Shown here: piece by piece, positions 50,537 through 58,854 of the stretch | How the letters are laid out: each line of letters starts with the position of its first letter | Numbering within the stretch: position 1 is the stretch's first letter | Source of the DNA: DAOVRD01 sp964521715 | GTDB lineage: Bacteria; Planctomycetota; Brocadiia; SM23-32 | Reading direction: 5' to 3' | Length of the DNA: 64,000 nt | NCBI GenBank assembly: GCA_964521715.1 | Contig: CAZFSS010000005.1 | Span: 131,777 to 195,776 of the forward strand | The notes under the pieces: model-generated | The model's database searches: none | What the model was told of the DNA's origin: nothing | What the model saw: the letters and a program-made list of their open reading frames with translations, nothing else | Program-made: the position numbers and the translations under genes

Positions 50537-51250
50537 TCAGGCCTTTGCGATGTCGAGCAGCTCGGTCAGCGAGGCGATGGTGAAGTCGGGCAACGGGAAG
50601 CCGTTCGGCAGGCGCCGATGCCCCGTGTTGAGCCAGACCGTCGGGATGCCGGCCCGCGACGCGCCCAGCACGTCCGTCAGGGGGCTGTCGCCGACAAACA
50701 GCATCTCGTCGGCCTGCACGCCGGCCAGCTCGAGGGCGCGCCTGAACAGGCGCACGTCGGGCTTGCTATAGCCTTCCACCTCCCCGAGGACGACGTGCTG
50801 CAGGTAGGGCTCAAGGCCCAGCGTCTGGATCAGGTGGCGTTGCACGGCGGGGGTCCCGTTCATGATCACGCCGCGCTGCAAGCCGCGCCGGCCGAGCTCC
50901 GACAGGACGGGCACCGCCTCGCTGCGCAGGAACTGCCTCATCACCAGGCGCCGCACGGAGTCATACCTGTGACTCAGCTCGCGCGCAAGCCGGCGGTCCT
51001 TCACGTTGTAGCTGTCCAGCAGCGCCTGAAAGCGCCGCACCATCGAGAAGGGGCGCCGATGCCGGATGTGTTCCTTGCGGGGAAGGTCGAAGAAGACCGC
51101 GTTGAAGCGCCGGATGATCTCGTCCGTCTGATCCTGCGGCAGCGGAGGAGTGAACCCCGGCAGCACGATGTCCATCACGTGCTGCGCGCAGCGCTGATGG
51201 TCCCACAGGGTGCCGTTGACGTCAAAGAAGACTGCCTTGAGCTCAGACAT
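50537..51250 (-). CDS. HAD-superfamily hydrolase with altered motif I
   Basis: 237 residues, HAD fold. Motif I is FFDVNGTLWD, so the second Asp (acid/base) is Asn. Motif II is GVIMNGTP, the lysine is in GYSKPDVRLFRRALE and motif IV is FVGDSPLTDVLGASRAG. The conserved Asp nucleophile is present but the usual DxD is not, so activity may differ from an ordinary phosphatase. It is the third gene of the prs-argS-HAD series, 30 bases after argS. Confidence 0.85.
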   Translation of the reverse strand: MSELKAVFFDVNGTLWDHQRCAQHVMDIVLPGFTPPLPQDQTDEIIRRFNAVFFDLPRKEHIRHRRPFSMVRRFQALLDSYNVKDRRLARELSHRYDSVRRLVMRQFLRSEAVPVLSELGRRGLQRGVIMNGTPAVQRHLIQTLGLEPYLQHVVLGEVEGYSKPDVRLFRRALELAGVQADEMLFVGDSPLTDVLGASRAGIPTVWLNTGHRRLPNGFPLPDFTIASLTELLDIAKA

Positions 51251-51280
51251 CTGCGCCCCGTCCCTGGCGGCGGCCCGGGC

Positions 51281-53020
51281 TCACATGCGCTCCGGAGCAC
51301 TCAGGCCAAGCAGCTCCAGCCCGCTGCGTATCACATGCCGCGTGGCGTCCACCAGAAGCAGCCGCGCCGCGCGGGTCCGGTCGTCCGGGCAGAGGACCCG
51401 CCGGGCGGCGTCCCGCATGCCCGCGCTGTAGTATGAACTGAAGTCCGCGCAAAGCTCGAGCAGATGCGTGGCGAGCACGGAAGGCTCGAACTCATCCGCT
51501 GCACGGCGCAGCGCTCGCGGAAAGCCCGAAAGGTGGCGCACCAGCGTCCACTCCTCCGGCAGCGTCAGCACGGAGAGGTCCGCGTCGCCGGCCACGTCCT
51601 GCTCCGCTTTGCGCAGGATGCTGCACAGGCGCGCGTGGGCGTACTGCACGTACGGCCCGGTGTCGCCTTCGAAGTCCAGCATGGCGTCCCAGTCAAAGAT
51701 CACGTCACGCGTCCTGCGCGTCGAAAGCTCGCGGAAGACCACGGCGCCAATGCCGACCTGCTCGGCCAGCTCGTCGAGGTCCGCCCCCTGTTCGAGGCGA
51801 TCGGCGTTCTCCTCGATCTTGGCGCGGGCGCGGGTGACGGCCTCCTGCAGCAGGTCGCGCAGCGGCACCATCTCCCCGCGCCTGGTGCTGCCCACCCGGG
51901 CCTGCCCCGTGTCCGGATCGCGGAACTTGATGAGCCCGAAGTTGACGTGCACGATCCGGTCCGCCCACTCGTGGCCCATCTTCTTCAGGACAGCCTTGAG
52001 CTGCTTGAAGTACAGCGCCTGCTCGTTCCCGCTCACGTAGAGGGACTTGTCGAAGCCGTATTCCTCCCAGCGATGCTCGGCTGCAGGGATGTCGCGCGTG
52101 GCGTAAAGGCTCGCCCCGTCGCTGCGCTGCACCATGCAGGGGGAGAGCCCCACGTCAGCCAGGGGAACGATGAGGGCGCCGGCGCTCTCCACGGCGATCC
52201 CCTCCCGCCGCAGCCGCGCGATGGCGGCCTCCGCCCGGTTCTTGTAGAGGCTTTCCGGCATGACGCGGTCGAACGAGACGCCCAGCATTCCGTAAACGCC
52301 GTCGAACTCGCGCAGGCTGACCTTCCTGAAGGCCTCCCACAGCCTCGCGGCGCGCTCCTCGTTCCTTTCGAGGCGAAGGGACGCCTGCCGCGCCATCTCC
52401 TGGAGTTCCGGCTTCAGCCTCACCTCGTTGCTGTACCGGACGTAAAGGTCCTGCAGGTCCGAGACGGTCAGGCCCTCCGGGTCGGCGGCTCCGTAGCGCT
52501 CGACGGCGGCGATCAGGCGGCCAAAGGACGTGCCCCAGTCGCCCAGGTAGTTGATCCCGACGCACTTATAGCCGAGCTTCTCATAAATGCGGTAGAGCGA
52601 GCGGCCGATCACGGCGCTCGGCAGGTGGTGCACGCCGAGGTGCTTGGCGATGTTCGGGCTGCCGAAGTCGATGACGATGGTCTTGCCCGCCCCGACGTCG
52701 TCTCCGCCGTAAGCGGAGCCCTGGCTGCGGACGGCCTTCAGCACGCGCTCCGTTATGGCCGCCCTGTCGAGAAAGAAGTTCAGGTAGGGCCCGGTGGCCC
52801 TCGCCTCGCGGACGTCCTCGGGCAGTGCCACGCGGCGTTGCAGCTCCTCTGCAATCTGGTTCGGCGCCTTGTGCACATACTTGGTCAGCGCGAAGCAAGG
52901 GAGCCCGTAGTCCCCCATGTCGGCTGACGGCGGCGTCTCCAGCAGCGCGAGCAGTTGCTCCTCGCTCAAGGGGAGATGGGGGGCGAGGCGCGCGGCGATC
53001 AGTTCCGCAATGGATTCCAT
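51281..53020 (-). CDS. argS: Arginine--tRNA ligase
   Basis: 579 residues, class I synthetase that charges tRNA-Arg. Residues 1-100 form the additional N-terminal tRNA-binding domain. The catalytic domain follows, with VIDFGSPNIAKHLGVHHLPSAVIG in the HIGH position, INYLGDWGTSFGRLI, and GSTRRGEMVPL in the KMSK-like position. The C-terminal anticodon-binding DALR domain carries YVQYAHARLCSILRKAE. The HIGH signature is unusual (GVHHLPS for HVGHLRS). It is 15 bases downstream of the PRPP synthetase gene. Confidence 0.95.
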   Translation of the reverse strand: MESIAELIAARLAPHLPLSEEQLLALLETPPSADMGDYGLPCFALTKYVHKAPNQIAEELQRRVALPEDVREARATGPYLNFFLDRAAITERVLKAVRSQGSAYGGDDVGAGKTIVIDFGSPNIAKHLGVHHLPSAVIGRSLYRIYEKLGYKCVGINYLGDWGTSFGRLIAAVERYGAADPEGLTVSDLQDLYVRYSNEVRLKPELQEMARQASLRLERNEERAARLWEAFRKVSLREFDGVYGMLGVSFDRVMPESLYKNRAEAAIARLRREGIAVESAGALIVPLADVGLSPCMVQRSDGASLYATRDIPAAEHRWEEYGFDKSLYVSGNEQALYFKQLKAVLKKMGHEWADRIVHVNFGLIKFRDPDTGQARVGSTRRGEMVPLRDLLQEAVTRARAKIEENADRLEQGADLDELAEQVGIGAVVFRELSTRRTRDVIFDWDAMLDFEGDTGPYVQYAHARLCSILRKAEQDVAGDADLSVLTLPEEWTLVRHLSGFPRALRRAADEFEPSVLATHLLELCADFSSYYSAGMRDAARRVLCPDDRTRAARLLLVDATRHVIRSGLELLGLSAPERM

Positions 53021-53035
53021 GTGGGCGGTCGCGGA

Positions 53036-54115
53036 TCAGGCCTCTTCGGCTTGGGGTTCGAACAGCGACGCCTCGTCCCGGAAGATGCGCGTCACCGACA
53101 GGTTCGTGTGGATGTTGTAGACGGCGGCGGCCAGCAGCGGAGCCACGCTCACCACGTGGACCCTGTCGTTCGCCGCGGGCGGGGGCAGTGTGTCCGTGCA
53201 GACCACGCGCATGACGCCGGCCTCGAAAAGGCGCTCGGCCGTGTCTTCGGCGAAGACGGGGTGCACGCAGGAGACGTAGCTGACGAGCAGGCCGAACTTG
53301 TCCTTCAGGGCGCTGATGGCGCGCGTCATCGTGCCGCCCGTCAGTATCTCGTCGTCGAAGATGGCGATCTCTCTGCCCCTGATCGCCTCGATGCCGATGA
53401 CGGCCCGGATCTCGGGGTCCTCATCGTCCGCCCAGCGCCGCTTGTCGCAGACGGCCAGGGGCACGTTGAGCTGCTCGGCGTAGACGGTCCCGATCTTCAC
53501 GCCGCCTGCGTCCGTGGCCAGCACGCCGATCCGGCCGACGTCGTAGTTGCGCTTGAAGTACTCGGCGATCAGGGGGTTCGCGTCGAGCTGGTCGCAGGGC
53601 ATAGCCATAAAGCCCATGATCTGGAGCGCGTGCAGGTTCACGGTCAGGATGCGGTCCGCGCCGGCCTCGCGCAAGAGCTGTCCCATGAGGCGCGCCGTGA
53701 TGGACACGCGCGGCTCGTCCTTCTTGTCGCTCCTCACGTAAGGGTAGTAGGGCGCCACCACCGTTATACGCCCCGCCGAGGCCCCTCGCAGCGCGTCGAT
53801 CGTGATGAGCAGTTCCAGCAAGTTCTCCGACAGGGTGAGCCGCGAAGCGTCTTCCGGGCCGACCTTCTCGGGGTTGACGCCGAGGGGGGCGTGCCGGGCA
53901 TTGGCGGCGGTTTGGACCAGGAAGACGTCTGCCCCCCGCACGCTCTCGTTGATCTTGACCTTCAGGTTCTCGTTGGCGAACCGGATGACCGTGGGCTCGC
54001 ACAGCGCCAGATCCTCCAGGCCGGGGTATCGGCACAGGGCGCCCCGGATCTGGCGCGCCAGGTAGTACGTGGCCCGCCCCGTGAACAGCATCAGAGGTTG
54101 TTGTTCATCTCCCAC
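53036..54115 (-). CDS. Ribose-phosphate pyrophosphokinase-like protein
   Basis: 359 residues of the PRPP synthetase family, which makes PRPP from ribose-5-phosphate and ATP for nucleotides and NAD. The fold is clear from ENLKVKINESVRGADVFLVQ, PYYPYVRSDKK, TARLMGQLLREAGADRILTV and NLHALQIMGFM. The PRPP-binding loop is IFDDEILTGGTMTRA. Several residues differ from the standard DLHAxQIQGFF and DDMIDTAGT, so this may be a divergent branch or a paralogue. The GTG start follows GGAGG by six bases. First gene of an operon with argS. Confidence 0.85.
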   Translation of the reverse strand: MGDEQQPLMLFTGRATYYLARQIRGALCRYPGLEDLALCEPTVIRFANENLKVKINESVRGADVFLVQTAANARHAPLGVNPEKVGPEDASRLTLSENLLELLITIDALRGASAGRITVVAPYYPYVRSDKKDEPRVSITARLMGQLLREAGADRILTVNLHALQIMGFMAMPCDQLDANPLIAEYFKRNYDVGRIGVLATDAGGVKIGTVYAEQLNVPLAVCDKRRWADDEDPEIRAVIGIEAIRGREIAIFDDEILTGGTMTRAISALKDKFGLLVSYVSCVHPVFAEDTAERLFEAGVMRVVCTDTLPPPAANDRVHVVSVAPLLAAAVYNIHTNLSVTRIFRDEASLFEPQAEEA

Positions 54116-54266
54116 TGCGTTCCTCCATGAGGCCAGACCGAACCGGCAGCAGGTCGATTATACCAGATCGAACCGGCCTATGAAGTGCGAGGTCCGCCCC
54201 CCGTGTTGCCCGTCTGCGGAACGCCTTGCGCCCCCCGCGCCCGACAGGGGGCCGGGCGCCGACTGC

Positions 54267-54295
54267 TTGACGGTCCCGGCCCGCTGTGTTAGCAT
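54267..54295 (+). promoter_or_regulatory. Promoter of the ACT-domain gene
   Basis: TTGACG (54267-54272) and TAGCAT (54290-54295) are 17 bases apart. A near-palindrome GGGTTTACGTAACCC at 54359-54373 lies in the leader and may be a regulatory site. Confidence 0.5.
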
Positions 54296-54396
54296 GAACC
54301 TTGATAAGAGCACCGACGAGGGAGCGAAGCTGTGTCCGCTGAACGCATTGTCCGCCAAGGGTTTACGTAACCCTCTGGACGAAAGGAGCGAAGGCC

Positions 54397-54789
54397 ATGC
54401 GAGTGGACAGGCAGTTGGCGGTCTTCCTGGAGAACGTCCCGGGAACCCTCGCCAGGATGTGCGAGGCGCTGGCCCAGAAGGACATCAACCTGCTCGCCCT
54501 CACCGTCTCCGACACGGTCGACCATGCAGTCGTGCGCATCGTGGTCGACAGGGCGCACGAAGCGCTCCACGTCCTCGAGGACGCCGGCATGCTCGTCGTC
54601 GAGAGCGACGTGCTGGTGGCGGAGGTGCCGAACCGGCCCGGCGGGCTGGCGGAGATCGCGGGCAAGCTCGCCGATAGCGGGATCAACATTGAATATGCTT
54701 ACTGCACGGCCGGCCGGGATCAGACGGAAGGCACGCTGGTCCTTCGCGTCCGCGACCCTCGGAAAGCCATGGACGTCCTGAAAGGCTGA
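54397..54789 (+). CDS. Tandem ACT-domain protein
   Basis: 130 residues made of two ACT domains. The first, residues 5-65, starts LAVFLENVPGTLARMCEALAQKDINLLAL. The second, about 72-130, starts LVAEVPNRPGGLAEIAGKLADSGINIEYAY. ACT domains bind amino acids or other small ligands to control enzymes or transcription; freestanding pairs like this act as sensors with partners not visible here. AAAGGAGCG precedes the ATG. surE starts 45 bases downstream. Confidence 0.88.
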   Translation: MRVDRQLAVFLENVPGTLARMCEALAQKDINLLALTVSDTVDHAVVRIVVDRAHEALHVLEDAGMLVVESDVLVAEVPNRPGGLAEIAGKLADSGINIEYAYCTAGRDQTEGTLVLRVRDPRKAMDVLKG

Positions 54790-54834
54790 CACCGCATCGC
54801 TCCCCCGCAGCCCCCACGACCCGTTTATGCCCCA

Positions 54835-55626
54835 ATGAACATACTCCTTACGAACGACGACGGCCCGCTGGCGCGGGGCATCTGCTCGCTGCGCAAGGCC
54901 CTGGCTTTGCTCGGCGACGTCACGGTGGTCTGCCCGGCCTCCGAGCACAGCGGGGTCGGCCACTCCATCACTTACATGGCCCCCGTCCGCGCGGACACGG
55001 TGGCCCTGGCGGACGGCGCGCCCGCGCACGTCCTGACGGGCACCCCGGCGGACTGCGTGAAGTTCGCCGTGCTGGAACTGCTGGACCGTCCGCCCGACCT
55101 CGTCGTGAGCGGCCCGAACCTGGGCCTCAACGTCGGCCTGGACCTGTTCTACAGCGGCACGGTCGCCGCCGCTCTGGAGGGCGCGTTCCACGGCATAACG
55201 TCCGTGGCGTTCTCGACGACCCGGCCCAGCGCCGGCAACATGGACGCCGTCGCCCAACAGGCGCTGCGCGTGCTGCGCCTGCTGCTGGACGAAGGGCGCG
55301 AGGCCGAAGGGCGCGCCTTCAACGTGAACATCCCGACGCTCGGGGCCGACGCGCCGGCCGTGCGGTTCACGCGCCAGAGCCCCGCCGCCGCTTGCGGCGC
55401 TTACGTGCGCGCCGAAGCCCCCCGCCAGGGGCCGCACTACTGGCTTGATGCGACGGCAAGCGCGGGCGTGCCGCCGGCCGACTCCGACGTGGCCGCGCTG
55501 GAGGCCGGCTGCATCTCGGTCACGCCGCTGCAATGCGATCTGACCGATCGCGACGAACTGGCCCGCCTGCGAGAGAAGGCGTTGTCGCAAGCCATTCCGG
55601 AACAGTCTATTAGGACAAAACGATGA
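54835..55626 (+). CDS. surE: 5'/3'-nucleotidase SurE
   Basis: 263 residues. Removes phosphate from nucleoside monophosphates and other substrates, using a divalent metal. The metal ligands are in NDDG (D8, D9), the serine in PASEHSGVGHS and the asparagine in VVSGPNLGLNVGLDLFYSGTVAAALEGA, all typical SurE motifs. Starts with MNILLTNDDG. It may be expressed with the ACT-domain gene. Confidence 0.95.
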   Translation: MNILLTNDDGPLARGICSLRKALALLGDVTVVCPASEHSGVGHSITYMAPVRADTVALADGAPAHVLTGTPADCVKFAVLELLDRPPDLVVSGPNLGLNVGLDLFYSGTVAAALEGAFHGITSVAFSTTRPSAGNMDAVAQQALRVLRLLLDEGREAEGRAFNVNIPTLGADAPAVRFTRQSPAAACGAYVRAEAPRQGPHYWLDATASAGVPPADSDVAALEAGCISVTPLQCDLTDRDELARLREKALSQAIPEQSIRTKR

Positions 55627-55703
55627 TAGCGGGGCGCGGCCGGCCGTCGTCGCAGGCCGCCGGCTGCGGGAGAAAGTGAAGCTCAGTCGAGGAGGCCGAA
55701 ACC

Positions 55704-56144
55704 ATGAGATCCGTCAGCACCCTGACTGCGCTGGCCGCCGCGCTGCTGATCGGCGCGGGCCTGTTGTCCTGGGCGGGGTGTTCGTGCAAGGATTCGGAAG
55801 AGAAGGGGCCCGTCGTCGTCGTGCCGCAGCAGGCGCCAAAGCCCGCGCCGCAGCCCGCCGCCCAGCCCGGCAAGCAGAAGCAGAAGGCAGCGGTCGGTTT
55901 TCTCAGCGCGCCAGCGGAGTACGCCAGCGCCGTCTTCAGGGCCAGGGGCTACGCTGAGGATTCCGCGCGCAAGGCATGGCTGGAGAACGAGTTGAAGCAG
56001 TTCCGCGCCCTGGAGGGCCGGTTCCCGAAGGACCTGAAGGAGCTGGAAAAATGGCGCGGCGAGCCGTTGCAGAGCCCGGGGAAAGGCGAGACCTACAAGT
56101 ACGACCCGACCACGGGCACCATCGAGATCGTGAAGAGCCCGTGA
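55704..56144 (+). CDS. Small lipoprotein of unknown function
   Basis: 146 residues. Hydrophobic signal (LTALAAALLIGAGLLSWAG) with a lipobox ending L-S-W-A-G-C, so it is probably lipid-anchored at Cys 26. A proline- and glutamine-rich linker (about residues 38-60) leads to a helical C-terminal part, LENELKQFRALEGRFPKDLKELEKW, then a beta ending ETYKYDPTTGTIEIV. This C-terminal form resembles the pseudopilin-like tails seen in many Planctomycete proteins. GAGGAGG precedes the ATG. Confidence 0.8.
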   Translation: MRSVSTLTALAAALLIGAGLLSWAGCSCKDSEEKGPVVVVPQQAPKPAPQPAAQPGKQKQKAAVGFLSAPAEYASAVFRARGYAEDSARKAWLENELKQFRALEGRFPKDLKELEKWRGEPLQSPGKGETYKYDPTTGTIEIVKSP

Positions 56145-56196
56145 CGCCCCGCGTGCGGAGCCGCACCTGCCTCTCGTCTCGGAAAGCGAACACGCA

Positions 56197-57147
56197 ATGG
56201 CTGCTGAGGAGCCCCTGAAGGACAGCATAGGAGTCGGCGCCGTCGGCGTTCGGCTCGGAGAGCAGGACGGCATCCTGGCCGACCTGCCGGAGGACGGCCG
56301 GTTCCGGCTCGTGGCGTTCAGCGACGAGGGATTGGGGCCATCCTCCCGCCGCGACAGGCCGGACGGTTACTACACCGACTACAACATGCTGCTGCAAGAC
56401 CCCGCGGTGGAGGTCGTCCTGGTCGACGGCCCGGTGGAGATGCGGCGTGACTTCGCCGTGCGTGCGCTGAACGCCGGCCACCACGCCGTGCTGCGCGAAC
56501 CGTTCTGCGAGACCGCCCTGGACGCCGAGCGCGTCATGAAGACCGCCCTCAAGGCCGGCCTCGTGGCAACGCAGAACCTGCCCTGGCGCAACGACGCGGA
56601 CCTGCGCGCGCTGCGGGAAGCGCTTCGCGCCGAGAACGTGGGCGACGCGCACGGGCTGTTCTGCTTCTGGCCGGCCGGCGACCTGACCAGTCCGGCCGAG
56701 CGCGAGGGCCTGCTGGAGCGGATCGGCGTCTCCCTGCTGGACCAGGTGCACCTGCTGCTCGGGGCCGACGTGAGCGCCGTGAGCGCCCACCGCCAGGCCG
56801 CCGGCCGGGAAGATGATGACGGTTTCCTGCTTTACCTCACGTTGCGCGGCGGGGGCTGGGCCATCTGCCAGGCGTCCCCGCACGTGGCGGCCGAGCTGCC
56901 CCGATGGGTGCTCTACACGCGTAATGCGGCCTTCGTCGCCAGAGACGCGAGGGCGCACTTCATCTCGGGCGAGCAGCGGCGCACCTACGAGGCCCCGGCG
57001 GAGGAGGAGGACTTCTGGGCCAACCTGCACTCCGCCGTGCGCCACGGGGCGGAGCCGAACTGCCACCCCGTCGACATCGTGCGCGCGATGAAGCTGCACG
57101 AGGCGGCGCTCCGGTCCGCCGAACTCGGAGAACCCGTCACGGTCTGA
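56197..57147 (+). CDS. Degenerate Gfo/Idh/MocA-family protein
   Basis: 316 residues with the two-domain Gfo/Idh fold: DSIGVGAVGVRLGEQDG in the Rossmann position, DGYYTDYNMLLQDPAVEVVLVDGP, then ALNAGHHAVLREPFCETALDAERV where active members have GKHVLCEKP. The catalytic lysine is Glu here, and the dinucleotide glycine pattern is weak. The C-terminal domain (LLDQVHLLLGADVSAVSAHR) is complete. It is probably not an active dehydrogenase; a binding or regulatory role is possible. It ends about 220 bases before parS. Confidence 0.75.
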   Translation: MAAEEPLKDSIGVGAVGVRLGEQDGILADLPEDGRFRLVAFSDEGLGPSSRRDRPDGYYTDYNMLLQDPAVEVVLVDGPVEMRRDFAVRALNAGHHAVLREPFCETALDAERVMKTALKAGLVATQNLPWRNDADLRALREALRAENVGDAHGLFCFWPAGDLTSPAEREGLLERIGVSLLDQVHLLLGADVSAVSAHRQAAGREDDDGFLLYLTLRGGGWAICQASPHVAAELPRWVLYTRNAAFVARDARAHFISGEQRRTYEAPAEEEDFWANLHSAVRHGAEPNCHPVDIVRAMKLHEAALRSAELGEPVTV

Positions 57148-57371
57148 GGTCCGCGGCGGCAACAACGCGCGATCGATGGCTGCTTTTTGGCCGGGGTTTC
57201 GGTCCCTGCCCATCGTCTCTGGTTGCGCCCCACCCCGCAAGCAAGTTCCGCTTTGGAAAAGGCTTACGATGCGGGCCCCCGGCCGTGCGCCGGATGGCGG
57301 CCCGAGCTGCACGAGGAAAGCGGCCTCCTTTTTGATTCCGCCGTCCCTGCCTGACTACCATCACGCCCGAA

Positions 57372-57387
57372 TGTTTCACGTGAAACA
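57372..57387. promoter_or_regulatory. parS: parS centromere site
   Basis: TGTTTCACGTGAAACA is a perfect 16-bp palindrome identical to the common bacterial chromosomal parS consensus. ParB binds it and spreads, nucleating chromosome segregation. It ends 12 bases before the parB start codon, overlapping the leader. Chromosomal parS sites cluster near the replication origin in most bacteria. Confidence 0.92.
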
Positions 57388-57399
57388 ACGGAGGTGACG

Positions 57400-58278
57400 A
57401 TGGCCGAGAAGCGAAGGCTAGGCAGGGGATTGGACTCGTTGATTCCGGCGCTGGCGGGCGGGGCGGAGACGAGCGGCGTCGAGGAGATCCCGCTGAGAAG
57501 GATCGAGCTGAACCCGAAGCAGCCCCGTGCCGGCATGGACGCGGAGGAATTGGAGCGGCTCGCAGAGTCGATCAGGTCAGAGGGCGTGATCCAGCCGGTC
57601 GTGGTGCGGCCGGCCGGCGCGGGCTATGAGCTCGTCATCGGCGAGCGCCGCGCGCGCGCCGCCAGGATGGCGGGGCTCGAAACCGTTCCGGCCATCGTGC
57701 GCGACGTGCCGGACGAAAAGATCCTGGAGCTGGCCCTTGTCGAGAACATCCAGCGCACAGACCTCAACCCGATCGAGAAGGCCATGGCCGTGCGCCGGCT
57801 GATCTCCGAGCTCGACCTGATCCAGGAGGAGGCCGGGCGCCGCCTGGGCCTGGAGCGCTCGACCATCGCCAACCTGCTGCGGCTTCTGGAGCTCTCCGAC
57901 GAACTCCAGCAGATGGTCTCCCAGGGCAGGCTCTCGGCCGGCCACGCGCGCGCCCTTCTGGCCGTCGAGGACGAGGAGGTCCGCGCCTCCCTGGCCCGCA
58001 AGATCGCCGCCGAAGGGCTCTCCGTGCGCGAGGCGGAGCGCCTGGCCGCCAGGTCCGGCGCCAGCCGGCCCGCCTCGCCGCTGAGGCCCCCTTCGCCGAA
58101 CGTGGTGCGCCTCGAGGAGGCCCTGTCCACGGCGCTCGGCGCCCGCGTCGAGGTCAAGCAGAAGCGCAAGGGCGGCAAGATAGTCATCCATTTCCTCGAC
58201 CACGACGACTTCGAGCGGCTCTACGAAGCCTTGACGGGGCAAGCCGCTTCCGACTACCCGGAGAGAATCCCCGCTTGA
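57400..58278 (+). CDS. parB: Chromosome-partitioning protein ParB
   Basis: 292 residues. Starts KRRLGRGLDSLIPAL, as in chromosomal ParB. The CTPase/parS-binding core has IELNPKQPR, ESIRSEGVIQPVVVRP and GERRARAARMAGL (residues 81-93), then ALVENIQRTDLNPIEKA and the helix-turn-helix RRLGLERSTIANLLRLLELS. The C-terminal dimer domain ends KGGKIVIHFLDHDDFERLYEAL. GGAGG is five bases before the ATG. parA is not next to it; the upstream gene is a Gfo/Idh-like protein. Confidence 0.96.
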   Translation: MAEKRRLGRGLDSLIPALAGGAETSGVEEIPLRRIELNPKQPRAGMDAEELERLAESIRSEGVIQPVVVRPAGAGYELVIGERRARAARMAGLETVPAIVRDVPDEKILELALVENIQRTDLNPIEKAMAVRRLISELDLIQEEAGRRLGLERSTIANLLRLLELSDELQQMVSQGRLSAGHARALLAVEDEEVRASLARKIAAEGLSVREAERLAARSGASRPASPLRPPSPNVVRLEEALSTALGARVEVKQKRKGGKIVIHFLDHDDFERLYEALTGQAASDYPERIPA

Positions 58279-58350
58279 CGGGCCTGCCAGGCGGGCAGAC
58301 AATGGCCAAGGCGGCCTGCTCGGCTTCAGCTCCAGCAGGAAGGGGTTCCC

Positions 58351-58635
58351 ATGGTCACAGCGATCGTGCTGATCAACACGAAGCGCCAGATGGTGAACGA
58401 GACCGCCCAGCAGTTGGTCGAACTGGACGAGGTGAGCGAGGTCTACTCCGTCACCGGGCAGTATGACCTCGTGGCGATGGTCCGGGTGCGCAGCAACGAG
58501 GAGATGGCCAACCTCATCACGGGCTCGATGCTCCGGATGGTGGGGATCGAAAAGACCCTAACACTCATCGCGCTGAAGACTTACAGTAGGCATGACCTGG
58601 AGCGGATGTTCTCCCTCGGCATGGGAGAAGAGTGA
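58351..58635 (+). CDS. Stand-alone Lrp/AsnC ligand-binding (RAM) domain protein
   Basis: 94 residues with only the RAM domain of Lrp/AsnC regulators and no helix-turn-helix. The core reads VTAIVLINTKRQMVNETAQQL, VSEVYSVTGQYDLVAMVRVRS and IEKTLTLIALKTYS. Such free domains bind amino acids and form ring assemblies; they may modulate other regulators. AGGAAGGGG precedes the ATG. It follows parB by 72 bases. Confidence 0.88.
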   Translation: MVTAIVLINTKRQMVNETAQQLVELDEVSEVYSVTGQYDLVAMVRVRSNEEMANLITGSMLRMVGIEKTLTLIALKTYSRHDLERMFSLGMGEE

Positions 58636-58741
58636 GCGCGGGCCCGCCGCCGGCCCCGCTGCCGCCGCCCCAGGCGCAGGATGGGCGGCACCGGCAGCCA
58701 ACGGGCGAGGCGTTTTGCTCCTGATATGGCATTCGTGGAGC

Positions 58742-58771
58742 TTGCATTTCCCCCTCCCGCCCCGCTAATCT
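58742..58771 (+). promoter_or_regulatory. Candidate promoter upstream of the 58855 gene
   Basis: TTGCAT (58742-58747) and TAATCT (58766-58771), 18 bases apart, 83 bases before the start codon. Confidence 0.4.
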
Positions 58772-58854
58772 GTAGGCGCCCGGGCGGCCAGGTCCGACCA
58801 GCCGGGCCGTGGTCGCAGGAGCGGTGCTCTTGTCCGGCGGACCGGAGGGAAGCG

